The position numbers and the translations under genes are program-made. Below the pieces are notes generated by a model. That model ran no database searches and was not told the origin of the DNA. It worked only from the letters and a program-made list of their open reading frames with translations. Below are positions 54,361-64,000 of a DNA stretch of 64,000 nucleotides, piece by piece (positions within the stretch are counted from its first letter, which is position 1; each line of letters starts with the position of its first letter). The DNA is from Kalaharituber pfeilii (lineage: Eukaryota > Ascomycota > Pezizomycetes > Pezizales > Pezizaceae). The stretch lies in the NCBI GenBank assembly GCA_015179045.1, contig WHUZ01000053.1:372001-436000 (forward strand), given 5' to 3'.

Positions 54361-55584
54361 ATGCCTTCACCACTGCGATACTCTACTACAGCTGCGTCCC
54401 CAGCAAGGCAAAGCAGAGAATCGCAGCCAAGTTATGAGTCTTCTCAGAATGCCAGGGCAGGTGCTTCCTTCGCTAGCTTGACAGACAGGAGTGCAAATGC
54501 AAGCAATACAGAGAAGAATAATCAGTATGCGGAGCATTCGCTTGCGAATTCCACTTCTAGCAGCAACGGAGCCGATGCAAATATCCAACTAGAAGAGAAG
54601 TTGGTTTCTTCAACGGCACTAGCGGAAATTATAGAGCAGGAGGCTCGAAGTTTGACTATAGGGAAAAGCCGAAGCCGATCTCGATCCAGCGTTGAGTGTT
54701 TAATAAAAATGCCGCGCATCCGCGGAATCCAGATGCGGTCAGGTAGAAAAATCAGATATAAGCCAATTCAAAACCTTGAGGCCGCCATTGCGCAAACTAG
54801 GGGGGTCCTCCATACCGGCGAAAAAGCTTGTTTACCCTGTAGAAGGATACTTGGGCCTTTTGCACAGTGTGTACGGGTCCCAGGTCAGTTTATGGAATCC
54901 TGTGCGTCTTGCCATTACAATGCAATGGGAGCAAGATGTTCTTTCCGGCAAACTGTAAGGGTGATTGCAGGTTTGTGGTCCTAATCGGTCTGCATTGAGA
55001 GAAACTGCGGTTTTATACTGATGAGTACATCTTTAGGGGAATCCCAACATAATACAGAAGCGACAGAACCAAATACATCACAACAGGAAAACACTCACCC
55101 AGCGGAGGAGGATATCAACACAAATGCAGGGGAGCGTGCGGTTGTCAATACAACCCGTTCGACGCCTATTGCTTCAGCCTCAAGTGGGCTTGTTAACCCT
55201 CCAATCGAAGCTTCAACTATTCAGGAACATCCACAGTTCCACACATTCCGCCTCCAAGCTACTCCATATAGCACTACCGTGGATTCGGTCTCTAAATCCA
55301 CCTCCGTAGCTGCAGCTGCTAGGCCAACTGGTGTGGGTAAAGTATATACCGCAACTACTACTTCCCATGTTGCGACTAGTTCAGAAAGTTCAGTGGCCTA
55401 TCGTACTGGGCCCGTAGCTGAGCCAAGGAGCCAGAAGATGCAAAAAGTTCTCAACTGCTACATGGCGCTAGGGCAGCTTATGAAGGATATGGTCTCCGAT
55501 ATGCAAAACAAGATGAACAGTATCGATGAACTTTTAACAGCGCTAGGACAGGAAGTAGCTCAAGTACAGCAGAACGTGCAGTGA
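54361..55584 (+). CDS. Cys-rich DUF3716-like protein, copy 1
   Basis: Exon 1 is 54361-54954 and exon 2 is 55000-55584; the 45-nt intron (GTAAGG...TTGAG, CTAAT branch-like site) is phase 0. It is the shortest I propose here, so exon 2 could be a separate gene. A Ser-rich, disordered N-terminus leads to the domain at about 140-195: LEAAIAQTRGVLHTGEKACL, PCRRILGPFAQCVRVPG, ESCASCHYNAMGARCSF. The spacing TRG-x(6-9)-C-x2-C-x4-G-x-F-x2-C ... C-x2-C ... C-S is that of fungal DUF3716-type proteins, with six Cys that could bind zinc; function unknown. The second exon is Thr/Ser-rich and ends in a coiled coil (MKDMVSDMQNKMNSIDELLT). Two paralogues lie downstream on the same strand. Confidence 0.65.
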
Positions 55585-57015
55585 GATGCCTTGATACTGC
55601 AAATTACAATAGCCGTCTAGCCCAAATATTCCAATTTATAATGTCTTGAGGCATAAGAGCTATATCTCATTCCATTCGTTTTAATTCGATGTTTTTAAAT
55701 TTCTGCAAAAGAGATTGGCAATTGATAGTGGACACGGCTAGTATCACAGTGAATATCTACTTGCTTTTTATGTCGCATTGACCGTTCTATGTAATGTACC
55801 CCGATGATACGTTTTGATTTTGTGGCAGAACAGAACAGTTTGGACACCCAGTCCACATAAGCTTGGCGTGATTGGAAGCACAGTTTAGTCAGCATCTGGT
55901 TATAGGAAGTAACAGTGGGATCCGAAGCAAGTGGTAAGCTTCTTAGTAAGGCCTATTACAGATCGGGTGGGGAGGCTCAGCCGGCCGACACGTATACATA
56001 CTGGTCGACTCCGAGACCGAAGGCCGCGTGGAAAACATTAGCTGAAACTTTTGTCCAAACATGACACAGCACTTAGCTTCCCAATATAATCTTTCGAAGT
56101 GCTGTCACCCGGGCTAAGTTGTTGCTTCTGGGGTTTATCATGTTGCCTCTTAGCTGCCTAGATGGGGGAAGGATATTAGGCCTAGTATGGATGTGCTACT
56201 CCAGTTTAGGATCAAAAGCTTCGCTGAAGCTTCGTGTATGCGGGGGAAAGAGTATCAGCATTTTAATAGAGTCGTAACTAACCAGAATATACAGGCCTAT
56301 AGATTAGCTGCATAGCGTACTACTCGGTGGACAGGTGCTCGTTGGGTCTTGGATTCAGGGTGATATAAAGGCTTACTACGGCATAGCGTCGCTCCAGCGG
56401 TATGATCCTCTGGCCCGGCCTTTCCTCGCTGTGCGCGTCGACACCAGTATACAAAGGGCGTAGCAGTTTCTAATTCCAAACGGTTCCGTCACCAGAATCA
56501 CGGGGAAGGGCAAGTCGACTATCCGGAACTGGGTCTGTCGTTGATACAAACACGAGATTTTGTACTCGTGGAGCTAATGCACAGTTTTCTTGGTAGGCCT
56601 ACAAGTTGTTTCAAGTGGCTGGGCACTTATCAGTTCGATCGCTTTCCGGAGTATACGCACTAATTCGATGTAGTTATACAGCCTCATTTCCTCTCCTCAA
56701 CCAGGCAACATCTCCCTCAGGGCCCGAGCCTGATTCAGCAGACATATCCCTGGGCAAGTTTGTCTACAAGCGCTCTCAACTAGTTTTCGATCAACCACCC
56801 AGTCGCCTGAGAAACCAATTCACGGTAATAAGCGCCAGATAGACCAATCGTCATCACCAGAGATTGCACACAATAAGAACGAACAGGACGTTTTAAGGCT
56901 TGCCAAAAGGATTTTTAGTGGTCGAATAATATAAACACAACTCCGGTCCTGTTGCTACTTGAAAGCCTGTACGATAATTCGCGGAACTTCTTAGCACACG
57001 CCCCATGTGCTTCAT
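55585..57015. other. Spacer between Cys-motif paralogues
   Basis: 1.4 kb without a supported gene. A 78-aa plus ORF (56606-56842) is not convincing. Confidence 0.4.
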
Positions 57016-57798
57016 ATGACGAACATCCCAAACGACATGAAACAGCAGTCCGCAGGCCCTATTGTTCCTCCGTCACCAATTTCAAGCTCTTGCCACGCTA
57101 GCTCTAGTACGGAACCTGAAATCGAAACAAAACCTCTTGAACGGCACAGTGGGGAAGGCGCCACCAATTACAACGTTCGCATAAAATTCATCCAAGAGCT
57201 GAATGATCTCCAGAGTGGCCGCATTGAGCCCACTCAACCAACGGTGCAACTGAACGGGATCGTTAACGATGATTCAGCTAACCGCAGTCGCACCCGAGCG
57301 AGCAAGCTGTTTCAACAAAAACTTGTTCGAGGGCTTACGCTGCGAGAACGTAGCGGACAGCCTCGAACAAAAGTTACCATGACAGTTCCCCGCCGTCTTG
57401 AAGGGGCGTTGATTCAGACTCGTGGCCAGATCAACACTGGCGAAGGACGTTGTTCAAGATGCTCATCAGGGGCCGGCGTGTTCGCTGAGTGCATATCTAT
57501 ACACTGGGAGGACCTTACAGACAGCCAGCTTTTAGATGTCGACAGAGCGTGCGGTAATTGCAGGTTTGCTGGCCTTGCGAGATATTGTTCCCTTGTTACT
57601 GGAGAGCCAAAAGTTACGAAGCGGAAATACTGGCCGAACGAGACTAATAAGCAATCCGAAAACCGTGGGACCATAAGAGTTTGTGAACTGAGGGCAAGGG
57701 CACCCTTCTTGGGAGGTAATACTCTAGCAGTCAACATAATAAACAGCGTGCATATATACTTACAAGTCTACAGAGGGCCCATTATGTGTGAAATCTGA
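57016..57798 (+). CDS. Cys-rich DUF3716-like protein, copy 2
   Basis: ATG 57016 (MTNIPNDMKQQSAGPIVPPS); the frame above starts with GTG. The protein is 260 aa. A disordered N-terminus and a basic segment (RASKLFQQKLVRGLTLRERS) precede the domain: LEGALIQTRGQINTGEGRCS, RCSSGAGVFAECISI, then a 12-residue longer loop and CGNCRFAGLARYCSL. All six Cys of copy 1 are present. The last 40 residues (VNIINSVHIYLQVYRGPIM) look like translated intron, so the real gene probably splices near 57715 and continues into later sequence; I could not settle the splice sites. Confidence 0.6.
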   Translation: MTNIPNDMKQQSAGPIVPPSPISSSCHASSSTEPEIETKPLERHSGEGATNYNVRIKFIQELNDLQSGRIEPTQPTVQLNGIVNDDSANRSRTRASKLFQQKLVRGLTLRERSGQPRTKVTMTVPRRLEGALIQTRGQINTGEGRCSRCSSGAGVFAECISIHWEDLTDSQLLDVDRACGNCRFAGLARYCSLVTGEPKVTKRKYWPNETNKQSENRGTIRVCELRARAPFLGGNTLAVNIINSVHIYLQVYRGPIMCEI

Positions 57799-58624
57799 TC
57801 TACTTGATTTTAGACAGAAGCAGGAAGACTTTACCGGGGAGCTGAACGGGAGCGTGGATAGCGGCCCTTCTGAGGGTGATCGTACTCCTCAGGCTCACAA
57901 CATTGCTCAGGTATCGCCTCAGGGGGCAGAAGTATCGGCTTCAGGTGGGTACCGTCTCCATGGATGGACATGTATCAACCCACCAATTGCAAGAAAGTAG
58001 GGCACGTCTCATTTGGGTTGCTGAAATGACGCGTTTGCAATAGTAGAAGTCGATGAAAGGGGAGTTTTGCGATTGCCTTTTTTCAACGGCAGATTTGCTG
58101 TCGAGGATGATTCGGCACATTCTCCAGACTCTTTTGACTGTCGAATTTTCAATGAATTTCTTACTCTTTCTTTGTTTTCATTTTATTCCTTGTTTAGACT
58201 AGTCTTCAAGTGTGAGGGCAACCAGATTAGTTCAAATTCCTTGGTTCCTGTTAAAGTTAGCCTCATGCTCCTCTAGGAATTACTCTTATTCCTAACTTAC
58301 CGATCGCGAATTCGATCCGAAGTATATATTCCTCCTGTTCCCCACCATCCTTGTTTCGCGATCTGCGTCTCAACTCTCCCTCGACATTTGGTCGTTCGAC
58401 TAGCAATACCTTCCACTCACACCAATAGATATCACGCATATATATTTTCAGCAGAGTCGTTCATTTTCAATTCCGGCCTCAAAGATTGGCGACAGCGTGG
58501 CTAGATCAATTGCTGAAGTCACTGAGGTTCCCACGGAGGCGGAACGATACAAGCCGTGTACAGAAGCCTATGTTGCCTGAAGGCTCCGACAGGGCAAGTC
58601 TCGTAGTCTTGACAATGTCTCGGG
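57799..58624. other. Spacer, possible missed exons of the Cys-motif genes
   Basis: A plus ORF at 57788-58000 (EGDRTPQAHNIAQVSPQGAE) has a composition like the disordered parts of the neighbouring genes and may be a 3' exon of copy 2. The rest is T-rich and non-coding. Confidence 0.35.
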
Positions 58625-60193
58625 ATGAAGACTGCCAACATCCAAACCTTCTTATCCCCTCTACAGAAATGCTCAACCCAGACAGGCTTCAAGGAGGTCG
58701 CGAAAGAGAGAGTGCCAGGATTACCCGTATTTATTTTTTTCAACCAACTTCTTCAACTAGTGACCAATCCTCAATATCGCTGGGAAAAGCCTCACGAGAC
58801 TGACATCAAGTCCCCGAAATTTTTTGGGAAGCCAGATGGTCCTAGTGACAGGATGCTTGTTCTCCCACCAGTTCGTAAAATCGTGTTGAGGCCTTCAGTC
58901 GATACTGTGTTATATCATACTGCAATTCACATCCGCGCAGCAATCCTACATACTCGTGGCATTGTGAAGTCTCTTGAGGAAAGCTGTGACGGATGCAAAG
59001 TCGGTAACGGGCCCTTTGACAACTGCGTCGTTCTGCCTGGCGAGATGGATGGCGAGTGTTCAAATTGCGTCTATGGGAAGTGGGCAAGATCCACTGCAAG
59101 AGATGAGACGTCGGCATCTTGGGTGAAGTGGTGCTCCTTTGCACCTGAATTGAGGCAAAAGGCTCTACAAACGATGAAAACGTGGAAGGAGCAGCAAGCT
59201 TTGAAAAAAGCACTGAAGGGAAAGGAGATCCGAAACGCAGCAGAGCCAACGAAAATGACTACTTCAAGGAAACGAAAGCCAACAGCTAAGATTCTGGAAA
59301 TTTCTACGGCAGCGGGGACTGGGGACCTAAAGCAAACGGGTTGTAGTAAGCCACAACAAGTACAAATGGATACTAATAATGGTAATTTTGGTAAGCATGC
59401 CCAGTTTGCTTCTGGTGTATATATACCGGTGAGGTACTTATTTATATATATGCCTATAGTTAAACGACAGAAAAATGGACCTCTACCAGCTCCATCGGCC
59501 TGTGAGAAACGGTCTATGGGGCATAAAATACAGTTATCCCACTCAGCTGCTCCAAATCTGAAACGTCCTTACAGCTTGGGGCAGCCACCTACACCCAAGC
59601 CTATAACTGATGTATCAGTGAGTTTCAACTTCTCTCCCCAGAAGGCTCGCCATCAATTGTCGCCCAAGCCATGTAAGGCAAAACAAGAGGGCAATACGCG
59701 TTCCTCTAATTCTCATATGGCCCAAGATTCGCATGATGCTATCAAGCCCGGCAAAGACAATCTCAACAATGTCCTCATTCAGCCAAAATTCACCAACTCC
59801 TCCATATCTTGCACATCTAAGGCAGAAACCAGCCCTACACCCTCTGCGGTCCCGCAATTCCCCAAGCCACTCCCCATCCCCGATTCGCGGCCAATCTCTC
59901 CAGCATTGTCCACCTCACTCATTACGCAACGGCTCTTTTCTGGCGCACTACGGACTGCAGAAGACGATAGGATCCACAAAGAGATAAACTACATCCTAGG
60001 CGAGTGGGAGCATCTCAACCAGACTGGGTGTATAGATGGGCATGGATCTCTTGATAGCGAAGACACGAGTGAGAATGGGAAGGATGAGGATGGGGAGAGT
60101 GAGGACGGGGAGAATGAAGAAGGGCGGGAATATGTATGCTTAAATGAGGAGGAAGGACAGGTGGGTGAACAAGGTGAATTGCAGATGGAATGA
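58625..60193 (+). CDS. Cys-rich DUF3716-like protein, copy 3
   Basis: A 522-aa ORF from ATG 58625. Domain at about 98-180: IRAAILHTRGIVKSLEESCD, GCKVGNGPFDNCVVLPGEMD, ECSNCVYGKWARS, then an insertion and VKWCSF. It keeps GPF and the C-x2-C pair. A basic helix follows (TMKTWKEQQALKKALKGKEI), then a long Pro/Ser/Lys-rich part and an acidic tail (DSEDTSENGKDEDGESEDGE). A 42-nt stretch after GVYIP (GTGAGG...CGACAG, in frame) codes RYLFIYMPIV, unlike its surroundings, and is probably an intron. The first 60 residues are also doubtful; a 5' exon is likely. Confidence 0.6.
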   Translation: MKTANIQTFLSPLQKCSTQTGFKEVAKERVPGLPVFIFFNQLLQLVTNPQYRWEKPHETDIKSPKFFGKPDGPSDRMLVLPPVRKIVLRPSVDTVLYHTAIHIRAAILHTRGIVKSLEESCDGCKVGNGPFDNCVVLPGEMDGECSNCVYGKWARSTARDETSASWVKWCSFAPELRQKALQTMKTWKEQQALKKALKGKEIRNAAEPTKMTTSRKRKPTAKILEISTAAGTGDLKQTGCSKPQQVQMDTNNGNFGKHAQFASGVYIPVRYLFIYMPIVKRQKNGPLPAPSACEKRSMGHKIQLSHSAAPNLKRPYSLGQPPTPKPITDVSVSFNFSPQKARHQLSPKPCKAKQEGNTRSSNSHMAQDSHDAIKPGKDNLNNVLIQPKFTNSSISCTSKAETSPTPSAVPQFPKPLPIPDSRPISPALSTSLITQRLFSGALRTAEDDRIHKEINYILGEWEHLNQTGCIDGHGSLDSEDTSENGKDEDGESEDGENEEGREYVCLNEEEGQVGEQGELQME

Positions 60194-60531
60194 AAGCTGA
60201 GTGCAAACTTATGTGAACTTAGGGTATTTGAAGGGCTTTTGACATTGCAAAGGCCCCAAATGTGATATATTAGATTGAGCCAGGCATGTGGCGGGTAAGC
60301 TTGTGAATACTTCATATATGGAGGACCAATTGATGTCATGGTTTCGAACCAACGAAACAGTATTGATGGGAATCCCAACCGAGTTCTTACAGTGTACAGT
60401 GAGCTTTTACAGATTAGGGATAGTTTCTTTACTTGTCTATCGTGACCAGTTCGATAATTCATGATTGGAACGTGAACGGAAGAATGCACGTTTTTTTTTT
60501 TGTTATTGCTGTGTCAAAACGTGTGGTTCAG

Positions 60532-60533
<2 letters not shown>
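60194..60533. other. Intergenic spacer
   Basis: 3' region of copy 3; no gene. Confidence 0.4.
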
Positions 60534-60616
<83 letters not shown>

Positions 60617-60640
60617 CATTCCTCGCATGCCCATACCATA
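60534..60640 (-). mobile_element. 78-T tract with a truncated type A stub
   Basis: 78 consecutive T (60534-60611), then AATTTCATTCCTCGCATGCC as in the type A 3' end, after which similarity to the hairpin stops at CATACC. It is therefore a poly(A) tail of a minus-strand copy, the longest homopolymer in the window. Confidence 0.7.
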
Positions 60641-60915
60641 TCAAATACACAAATACCTTACTTAATCATTTGACACATATACACTTCACCACCTTGAATA
60701 CTATTACCTTGGCATGGACGGTTAGAGATTAGGTGCCCGGGCTTTATTACCTACATGCTGAGGTGACCGTTTGGAAGGGCAACAACGCTTTGTTTCGTAG
60801 GCATAACCATGTGTACTTAAAGGTCGAAATTTTAATTTTACTTCACTCTACAGCCAGTCTAACTAGATCACTGCATTACTTCTTTGAAGGTGTTTGGTTC
60901 CTAGCAAACAGGAAG
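60641..60915. other. Intergenic spacer
   Basis: No gene recognised. Confidence 0.35.
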
Positions 60916-60976
60916 TTTTTTTTGTTTTTTTTTTTAATATTGGTATTCGCATGCCGCCCTTCGGACTATGGCGAGA
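60916..60976 (-). mobile_element. Hairpin retroposon stub, type A
   Basis: T8GT11 then AATATTGGTATTCGCATGCC, GCCCTTCGGACTATGGCGAGA. Minus strand starts TCTCGCCATAG, the same 5' boundary as other type A copies. No clear target duplication. Confidence 0.7.
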
Positions 60977-61578
60977 TTGGTTACATATGGAACAAGAGGT
61001 TGTACTCACAGTGTTTTTGTGCACCTGTACATTTTCGCCGCCCCGCTGGAGCATACTGTAAGAGCTCAGAAGGCCGATCTGCGTATACGCCGAGAAAAGA
61101 AAGGATGTTCCTTGATTTGAAGGCGACATGTATGGAGCAGTATGAAGTGCTTAACGTCCTGCGGGAACGCGCGTTTTGAAAAAAAAAAAAAAAATGAAAA
61201 AAAATAGTAAATCCCCAACTGGACAATGATTTGAAAGCGATAGACTAGACCTTTCTGTCCCGTACTCCCCCGTTCTCGTGCCAAGACTATTATTTTCGGC
61301 TGTAGTACTCGAGTACTCCCCTGAGGCACACACCTTTTTTTTTACAACTCCGCTGCCACCGCCACCACCCACAACACCATCAAACGCACGATTGCTGCAG
61401 GAGGAAACATAAGACGCATATCTATAGTTGTACCGCCTAGTATTTTAACAACGGGCTCTACTGAAATATACACAAGTACACACCATGGAAGTTCCTAGCC
61501 ATGTACGCCTGTCGCCTTTGACCTAAGCAATTGCTTCCCAAATAAGACTTAGCTTGGTCTGGGGAAGAAGCGCCTGCA
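60977..61578. other. Intergenic spacer
   Basis: Contains a solo GTTCTCGTGCCAAGAC end at 61273-61288 and A/T homopolymers. No supported gene. Confidence 0.4.
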
Positions 61579-61660
61579 TACTATCCAGTACAATATGTAT
61601 TCGGACAGGAGTACTAATGCACATTATGCACTACGTCCGAATACATATTTTAGCTACTAC
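61579..61660. mobile_element. Diverged relative of the ATGTATTCGGAC MITE
   Basis: ACAATATGTATTCGGAC and GTCCGAATACATATTTT face each other around a core that shares TGCACATTATGC with the 26000-26083 copy. Outer ends are less well preserved. Confidence 0.7.
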
Positions 61661-62096
61661 ATATGTAACCGCACACCGACAACAACTTTTTCAGAACGAG
61701 CGCTTGGAAGAACTCCAACTTCCCGGCGCCTCCAGAACGTGAAAGTTATATCAAAGCGAAGCTCAGGACCGCCTGAGAAAGAATACCTCATTTGATTTAC
61801 AGAATTCAGAAGTTTAGGACTCGTTTCGTCAAGGTCAAGTTTTCTGAGGTTTTTCAGAGAATTCCCACACAAATCTCGAGAGGCAGGGACCCGCACCTAG
61901 GATCGCGCGATCGCTTCGGAGATCGGCCGATCGGCTGCAGAACGGGCGACCAAGAACAGTAATAGCGCAAACGAGCAACGAGCAGCGACCTTCCCTTTTC
62001 AGTCTTAGCAACAAGAGCTAGGATTGAAGCGGCGCACAGCCAGAAAAGGCAGGACTAAGCGAAGGTCACGAGAAGTTAAGGAAGTCAGGGAGCAGG
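61661..62096. other. Probable 5' UTR of the LINE at the right edge
   Basis: From about 61890 the composition changes to GC-rich with CGATCG-type palindromes (GCGCGATCGCTTCGGAGATC, GGCCGATCGGC), then becomes purine-rich into the ORF. The true 5' end of the element cannot be fixed. Confidence 0.4.
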
Positions 62097-64000
62097 ATGT
62101 CGGTGGAAGAGGAAGTACCAAAGATGCAGTTCTTGGGACCGGTAGGAGAGGGATGGACAGGGGAGGTATATGTAATGGACAGGAATATAGTGTGGGGGAT
62201 AGACACTATCCACACATGGGAAACGAAGGATTGGTGGCTGGCGAGGCTGGGAGAGGGGGAGGATATGATTACGGTGAAAGAAAGAGTAGCGAGGGCATAC
62301 AGAAAGGGGGGAGAATATGATGGGAAGTTGGATATGATCGAAGAGATTAGAAAGGATGCAGTGGAGGCAGCAGCGAGGAGGGGAGCAGAGGAGGTGGAGT
62401 GGGTGAAGACGGAGGAGCTCACGGGGATCGCGGAGGTAGCAAGGGTCGTGAAGCTCTGGAGTAAGGATGCGGCGATGTTCCGGAGGTATGTGGAGGGGGA
62501 GGATGGAATCGTGGTAGAAAGGGAGAAAGAAGTTCTAAAGAATGCGACAAGGGAGTGTATCACAGTCAAGAGGGGACCGTTAGTGGTTTTCCAGAAGCAG
62601 GAACGGGTTCCTAGGGTCACGAGGGTGATGATGAGCTGGGGAAGGAGGAGGGAGAGGGGAGGCAGCAGGAGCAGGTCTCCATGCGACAGAAGGGGAGGAA
62701 GGAGGGAAGGATTCAGGGATAGGAACGGGGGGGAATGGGAGATCGGAGATTCACAGCTGGGCGTTAGGCCGGTGGCAGAGGCGCCGGCAGCAGCGCCGGT
62801 GCTAGCTAGGGTGGAGGAACGAAGAGAAGAGAAAGAAAAGGTAGGTGGAGCTGAGAGGGGAAAGGAGGAAGAGGACGATGAGGAGATGGGGGAGAATGAG
62901 GAAGAGGAGGAGGACGAAGAAGGGGTGGGGAGGGAGGAGAAAGAGGTGCTAGCGCTCGTGCATGCGGCACAGGTGCTGGATGGGAGAGTGGACAAGCTGA
63001 GGCAAGAAGGGAAGGAAAGAGAGGCGAAGAGGCTGGGGGCAGCATGGGTATGGGTGACGGCAACTTTGGGGGAAGCTGCCTTTGAGAAAGGGTGGAAGGC
63101 GCTGAAGGAGAAGGGGGGGGAAGGGGAGAGTGTGTTGGAATATAGGAGGAGGGCGAAGATGACGGGGAGGGAGATAAAGGAATGGAGAGAGGGGGTGAAA
63201 GAGGTCAGGAAGGAGTGGGAAGAGACTAGGGAGAGTGATATGGAGAAAAGAATGGGGAAGCTGGAGGGAATGGTCCTGGAGATACATGCAGCGATGGGAC
63301 TGGCATCGGTGAAGGAGGAAAGGGCGCTGGAGAGGGAGAAGAAGAAGAGGGAGGAAGAGAAAAGGGAGGAGGAGAAGAGGAGAAAAAGAGAAGCAGAGAT
63401 TCGGGAGATCCGGAAGCTCCAGGAGGAGACGGAGAAGAGAAAGAAGAGGGAGGAGGAAAGGTGGAGAAAAAGCAGAGGAGGAGAGCAAGAAGAGGGTAGC
63501 GGAGGAGCGGAGGAAGGCGGTGGAGAGAGCACAGGTGCTGAATAAGGTGGCAGAGGTGATGGAGATGCCGGCGGGATCACAGGAGGAGGTGGCAGCCCTG
63601 GAGGAGAAGGAGAGGAAGCTGAAGGAGGAGGAGGAGAAGGCGGCAAAGGAGGCGGAGAAGAGGATTGAGGGGGAGAACTGGACAGTGGTAAGGGGGAAGA
63701 AGCTGTGGAAGAGGATGCTGAGAACGGTACATGCGAAGCCGGTACCGTATGGAACGGAGGGGACAGAAGAGAGGGACGTCCTCCTGAAGAGGTGTGAATC
63801 TCTTTGGGAGACATCAGCGAAGGTGGAGGGGGAGAGGGGGTGGAGGGTAACACAGGTGACGAGGAATCCAGCGGCGTCGAAGTACGAGAGGGTCTGGCTG
63901 CTGGTGGATATTCGGGAGGAGGAGAAAGCAAAGGGGGTAATGGAGAAATTCGGTGCATGGATGAGGCTGATCTTTGGCGAGGATCTCCTAAAGGTGGAGG
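62097..64000 (+). mobile_element. LINE first ORF (ORF1), frame broken at an A5 run, runs off the window
   Basis: ATG 62097 opens MSVEEEVPKMQFLGPVGEGW; an early part (IRKDAVEAAARRGAEEVEWV, TGIAEVARVVKLWSKDAAMF) precedes an Arg/Ser linker (RSRSPCDRRGGRREG) and a very long charged coiled coil rich in Glu/Lys/Arg. The frame stops at 63545, but after an A5 run near 63467-63471 the +1-base frame continues the coiled coil (AEEESKKRVAEERRKAVERA), then ENWTVVRGKKLWKRMLRTVH and YERVWLLVDIREEEKAKGVM to the edge. One more A would join them. The layout resembles ORF1 of Tad1-like fungal LINEs; no reverse transcriptase is in view. The coding strand is strongly purine-rich. Confidence 0.6.

Noticed and set aside
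62066..63958. 630-codon minus-strand ORF
   Set aside because: Pure Ser/Pro/Leu shadow of the purine-rich LINE ORF1; no domain.

Overview
The window is from a eukaryotic nuclear genome, most likely a filamentous ascomycete. Genes are separated by long AT-rich spacers and carry short introns with GT(A/G)AGT-like donors and CTAAC/CTAAT branch sites. The proteins that can be recognised are fungal: a Cyk3-type SH3/transglutaminase-like cytokinesis protein, a Ca3427-like PBP2 protein, an AIG2/gamma-glutamylcyclotransferase-like protein and DUF3716-like Cys-rich proteins. The high load of retrotransposon and MITE debris would fit a repeat-rich pezizomycete such as a truffle relative, but that is inference only.

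Layout. 0-16 kb is the most gene-like part: the 3' part of a PBP2-like gene (1-840, +), the Cyk3-like gene (5846-2097, -) with a G/C-homopolymer-rich upstream region, an AIG2-like gene (10454-11241, +) and a large single-exon gene of unknown function (12534-15983, +). 17-31 kb mixes small unknown genes with a 5'-truncated Tad1-like LINE (19391-20569), clustered tiny retroposed hairpins and a 1.7-kb foldback element (26993-28735). 31-46 kb is mostly MITEs, inverted repeats and LINE remnants around one Myb/SANT-like gene (35953-34589, -). It contains an intron-bearing tRNA-Leu(CAG) and a closely spaced tRNA-Leu(UAA)/tRNA-Asn(GUU) pair, all with introns. 47-54 kb has two unknown spliced or frameshifted genes and an internally deleted pogo/Fot1-like element with intact ends and a TA duplication (52131-53473). 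54-60 kb holds three neighbouring paralogues with the same Cys-rich motif. The right edge (62-64 kb) is the first ORF of a LINE running off the window.

Most striking: at least nine very short retroposon-like insertions carry only a ~40-nt hairpin plus an A/T tail. Five have recognisable 12-15-bp target-site duplications, and a sixth has a 10-bp one with one mismatch. All begin at almost the same base, at the foot of the hairpin. The same two hairpins end LINE copies in this window, so the stubs look like a minimal non-autonomous class mobilised by LINEs, not random 5' truncations. Other points are the possible dimeric tRNA transcript, the three-member Cys-motif cluster, and three reading-frame breaks that each fall in a homopolymer and should be checked against reads before any gene is called broken.
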